Of a DNA stretch of 10,276 bases, positions 7,900-10,276 are shown in pieces. The translations under genes and the position numbers were made by a program. The number at the start of each line of letters is the position of its first letter. Position 1 is the stretch's first letter. The notes beneath the pieces are model-generated. The model was not told where the DNA came from and made no database searches. It saw nothing but the letters and a program-made list of their open reading frames with translations. The stretch lies in contig PMNM01000084.1 in NCBI GenBank assembly GCA_003161855.1, forward strand, positions 6,920 through 17,195, written 5' to 3'. Origin of the DNA: Syntrophaceae bacterium (GTDB lineage Bacteria > Desulfobacterota > Syntrophia > Syntrophales > Fen-1087).

Positions 7900-7963
7900 G
7901 TCAGATAAAATATCCGGGTTTGTGCGTTCTTCGTCTAAAATATGCTGACCGATTGACAAGAAA

Positions 7964-8572
7964 CTATTTTTTTTCTTCCTTCTTCTCGTTTGGATAAATC
8001 GTTGCCGTCACCCTCTTCTTTTCGTCACTCTCAACGACGCCCCGGTTTTCATCAAGAAAAACGACAATCCTGTCTCCTCTGATGACATTTTTACCATCGC
8101 GCATGACGGCGTTACCCGTCATGATAATCTTCTGCGTATCCTGATAAAATATCGCATGATCGCCCGTCACAACCCGGTGGGTCTGGGTAATGGTGACATG
8201 ACCCTCAGCCTCCACCTGATCTAAATCACCAGCCGCCCCCATTCCTTTGATTTCGGGTTTTTGAGGCTTTTCTGGATTATTTTTATAATGAAGGATCAGC
8301 CGGTCCGCTTTAATGATTTTGTCTCCCTGTGTCGCGATGGCATACCCGGAAAAAATGACGATCTTTTTTTCATTGTACGCGTCCAGACGGTCTGAAACGA
8401 TCTGGATCGGCTGATCTTTATCCATCTTAACCTTTTTCTCGGTCTGAGGCTCCTTCTGGGCCCGGGCCACCCCGGACATCATAACAAACAACGCTGCGAC
8501 AACCCCCAGGCTGAGCAACAGGACAAAAATCCTTTGTTTATAACCGCCGTTCGCAAACATCTTTTTTCTCAT
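7964..8572 (-). CDS. lptA: LPS transport periplasmic protein LptA
   Basis: LptA polymerises into the periplasmic beta-jellyroll bridge that carries LPS from LptC to LptD. The 202 residues begin with a long signal peptide: basic MRKK.., a hydrophobic core at about 15-34, and a likely cleavage after ARA (36-38). The OstA/LptA domain (about 52-192) contains QPIQIVSDRLDAYNEKKIVI, KADRLILHY, VEAEGHVTITQ and a GDHAIFYQDTQKIIMTG hairpin. A Lys/Pro-rich and Gly-rich insert (about 98-118) separates two strands, and the C-terminus is very basic (EKKEEKK). Its ATG overlaps the lptC TGA by 4 bp and has no Shine-Dalgarno at normal distance, so its translation probably depends on ribosomes completing lptC. 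This bears on the amber codon in lptC. The gene ends in TAG. Confidence 0.93.
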   Translation of the reverse strand: MRKKMFANGGYKQRIFVLLLSLGVVAALFVMMSGVARAQKEPQTEKKVKMDKDQPIQIVSDRLDAYNEKKIVIFSGYAIATQGDKIIKADRLILHYKNNPEKPQKPEIKGMGAAGDLDQVEAEGHVTITQTHRVVTGDHAIFYQDTQKIIMTGNAVMRDGKNVIRGDRIVVFLDENRGVVESDEKKRVTATIYPNEKKEEKK

Positions 8573-9126
8573 TTTGTTTTTATATCAGCCTTGACCTTTG
8601 ACAGAAGGGACAGTTCACCGCTTTTCATGTTCAGCGTCATGCCGATTCCCACGATTTTCATCTGGCCGCTCCCCAGTGTGATCGCCGAATCCGTATAGAT
8701 TTTTCCTTCCGCGTTGTTATAGCTCAGGTGGTCCGTTGTAAAGCGCTCGCCATGATCCGATGTCCCCTCGACATTGCCGTAAATTTCGATATTTTTTTGA
8801 TCGGTCTTGAACCGCCCTTTATCACCCGTCAGGATAAAGGTCTTTCCCTCAGAGGTCACCATCCTGACCTGGACTTTATCAAACAGCGCCAGGTTTTCCT
8901 ATTTGATATATCGGGCCGTATCTGCCTTGATTTCCCATTTTTCTCCAGACTGGCCGACGTCCGTATAAACGACATTTTTCACCTGAAGATCCACATTATC
9001 CGCCATGACTTTTAGAAGCGTCTGGGGAGTTTTTTTGTAAAACGCCATCATCAGAGCCATGAGGATTGACAGGACTGCCAGGGAAGTCAGGCCAATGATT
9101 ATCCAAGTTTTTCTTTTGAATTTCAT
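8569..9126 (-). pseudogene. lptC: lptC, complete apart from one in-frame amber codon
   Basis: LptC is the bitopic inner-membrane protein that takes LPS from LptFG and hands it to LptA. From ATG 9126 the frame spans 185 codons, near the usual ~190. It has a basic start KFKRK, a transmembrane helix at about 7-29, then a periplasmic beta-jellyroll with KWEIKADTARY (about 63-73) and, after the break, ENLALFDKVQVR, GDKGRFKTDQKNIEIYGNVE and the closing strands. Codon 76 is TAG (8899-8901). Both sides are in the same frame with no indel, and together they read as one LptC/YrbK domain. Position is exactly right: downstream of kdsC, with an ATGA overlap to lptA. Alternative starts are GTG 9156 (10 residues longer) and, for a separate C-terminal piece, ATG 8862 without a well-placed ribosome-binding site. 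It may be a true nonsense mutation, a base-call error, or a read-through gene; see the findings. Confidence 0.85.
8899..8901 (-). other. In-frame TAG codon within lptC
   Basis: Read on the minus strand the context is ATC AAA TAG GAA AAC, between Tyr-Ile-Lys and Glu-Asn-Leu-Ala. One base change from AAG (Lys), CAG (Gln) or GAG (Glu) would give TAG, and any of these polar residues would suit the turn before the next strand. The 3' context (G after TAG) is only mildly permissive as far as I can judge. Confidence 0.97.
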
Positions 9127-9184
9127 CTTCAGGCAGTTTATAACATTCGTGCTCACAGAAGTAAAGGTGAAACACGCGGGGCAA

Positions 9185-9739
9185 TCATTTTAAATACTCA
9201 AAAAAATCATACATTTTCGCCACATCACCCCAATGATTCTGGGCTTTCATGATGATTTCACAGACTTCCCGGACCGCACCCTTCCCGCCTTTTTTTTGGG
9301 TGACATAGTGAGCCGCACTTTTCGCATCCGCTACGGCATCCTGCACGGCAACTGCAAAACCGACCCGCTTTAAAAGGGGGATATCGACCACATCATCACC
9401 CACATAGGCCACCTGTTCAGAACGAAGATTCATCCTGATGAGCAGATTTTCAAAAACTTCAACCTTATTCCAGACAGACTGATAGACTTCTTTAATCCCA
9501 AGATCCTGGGCGCGGTGTGACACGACGGCCGACTGTCTGCCGGTAATCAGGACAATGTCAATGCCGTAGCGCATGAGCATTTTCAACCCATGCCCGTCTT
9601 TGACGTCAAAGTGCTTGGTCTCACATCCCCGATCATCCATGATAATTCGGCCATCCGTCAAAACACCATCCACGTCGAGAATCAAGGTCTTGATAATTCT
9701 AATCTTTTCAAGTAGCGCTGAATCCATGATTTCCGCCAT
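9185..9739 (-). CDS. kdsC: 3-deoxy-D-manno-octulosonate 8-phosphate phosphatase
   Basis: KdsC removes the phosphate from Kdo 8-phosphate, giving free Kdo for activation by KdsB and transfer to lipid A. The 184 residues fit the capless, tetrameric C0 HAD phosphatases. Motif I is DVDGVLTDG at 22-30, with nucleophile Asp22 and acid/base Asp24. Motif II is Thr66 in LITGRQS, motif III is Lys92, and motif IV is GDDVVDIPLL starting at 114 (Asp115/Asp116). The C-terminal KKGGKGAVREVCE segment is the Gly-rich tail that reaches into the neighbouring active site in this family. AGAAGGGG (9745-9752), five bases before the ATG, supports the start; Met5 is a weaker alternative. It follows kdsA by 39 bp and precedes lptC by about 58 bp. 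Confidence 0.96.
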   Translation of the reverse strand: MAEIMDSALLEKIRIIKTLILDVDGVLTDGRIIMDDRGCETKHFDVKDGHGLKMLMRYGIDIVLITGRQSAVVSHRAQDLGIKEVYQSVWNKVEVFENLLIRMNLRSEQVAYVGDDVVDIPLLKRVGFAVAVQDAVADAKSAAHYVTQKKGGKGAVREVCEIIMKAQNHWGDVAKMYDFFEYLK

Positions 9740-9778
9740 AGAAACCCCTTCTATTCGTTTATGAAACGCCGTTTATTT

Positions 9779-10276
9779 TCAACGCTTGACCAGCTTATCG
9801 ATCTTTGAAAGCATCGGAAGGAGATCGATCAGACTGCTGAGGGATAAAGAGTTGGGTCCATCGCAGCGCGCACAATCCGGATCTGGATGCACTTCTAAAA
9901 ACAAACCATCGATGCCGACCGCAACCGCCGCCTTTGACAGATAGGAGATCATCTTCCGTTGCCCCCCGGAAGACGTCCCTGCACCGCCGGGAAGCTGGAC
10001 ACTGTGTGTCGCATCAAAAATGACTGGGTATCCCATTGCTCTCATCTCCGGAAGAGACCGGAAATCCACCACCAGATTATTATAACCGAAGCTGGTCCCC
10101 CGCTCGGTCATCATGACGTTTTCATTTCCTGTTGAGGTCGCCTTCAAAATGATGTTTTTTACATCCCACGGGGCGAGGAACTGCCCTTTTTTTATATTGA
10201 TCACCCTGGCCTGTCTGGCAATTTCAACCACAAAATCGGTCTGCCGACATAAAAACGCCGGAACCTGCAGAATATC
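9779..10276 (-). CDS. kdsA: 3-deoxy-8-phosphooctulonate synthase, C-terminal part
   Basis: KdsA condenses phosphoenolpyruvate with D-arabinose 5-phosphate to form Kdo 8-phosphate. Only the last 165 residues are inside the window; the frame is open through base 10276, so about 100 N-terminal residues lie beyond the edge. Visible family motifs in order: [15 protein letters not shown] at the very edge, [76 protein letters not shown] and GPNSLSL. The [14 protein letters not shown] version resembles the metal-dependent Aquifex-type enzymes more than the E. coli one. The diagnostic N-terminal Cys/Asn lies outside, so the metal class is inference. The GTG that could be taken as a start at 10231 is an internal valine. 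It is the first visible gene of the LPS train; its promoter is not in view. Confidence 0.96.
   Translation of the reverse strand, partial: DILQVPAFLCRQTDFVVEIARQARVINIKKGQFLAPWDVKNIILKATSTGNENVMMTERGTSFGYNNLVVDFRSLPEMRAMGYPVIFDATHSVQLPGGAGTSSGGQRKMISYLSKAAVAVGIDGLFLEVHPDPDCARCDGPNSLSLSSLIDLLPMLSKIDKLVKR

Noticed and set aside
8569..9126. Global reassignment of TAG to an amino acid
   Set aside because: coaBC and lptA both end in TAG at the expected C-termini, with no conserved sequence after them, so TAG acts as a normal stop at least there.
8996..9184. 62-codon minus-strand frame between kdsC and lptC
   Set aside because: It overlaps lptC in another frame, starts with TTG inside the kdsC/lptC gap and has no motif.

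Overview
This window reads as a chromosomal housekeeping region of a Gram-negative bacterium. The gene order is Kdo synthesis, then lptC/lptA/lptB, rpoN, long-form hpf, ptsN, hprK and rapZ. That order, with HPr kinase inside an rpoN cluster and an Aquifex-like KdsA, fits Desulfobacterota (former Deltaproteobacteria, for example Syntrophales- or Desulfobacterales-like). This assignment is inferred from synteny and protein style, not from a database search. Base composition looks even across the window, by eye in the mid-40s % GC. I see no insertion sequence, integrase, tRNA, rRNA or CRISPR array.

Layout. The right-hand ~7.5 kb (2797-10276) is one long minus-strand gene train, read from right to left: kdsA (5' end outside the window), kdsC, lptC, lptA, lptB, rpoN, then a 135-bp gap with a good sigma70-type promoter, then hpf, ptsN, hprK and rapZ. 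Most junctions are tight: ATGA overlaps at lptC/lptA and hprK/rapZ, and 1 bp between lptB and rpoN. The left-hand part holds a plus-strand gene for a membrane-anchored M23 peptidase (1416-2747), convergent with rapZ. Divergent from it is coaBC on the minus strand (20-1234), which belongs to coenzyme A synthesis. The 181-bp region between coaBC and the peptidase gene carries candidate promoters in both directions.

How the genes work together. KdsA and KdsC make Kdo for the LPS inner core. LptC, LptA and LptB are the membrane anchor, periplasmic bridge and ATPase of the LPS transporter. RpoN is sigma-54. Hpf dimerises ribosomes in slow growth. PtsN, HprK and RapZ form a regulatory phosphorelay/signalling module linked in other bacteria to nitrogen state and cell-envelope precursor supply.

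Main anomalies. (1) lptC is intact over its whole length except for one in-frame amber codon (8899-8901), with homologous coding sequence continuing in the same frame on both sides. (2) HprK has a good P-loop and catalytic His region but strongly altered versions of the family signature and C-terminal loop motifs, and no HPr gene lies at the end of its operon. No wholly new system is evident. The amber codon is the observation most worth following.
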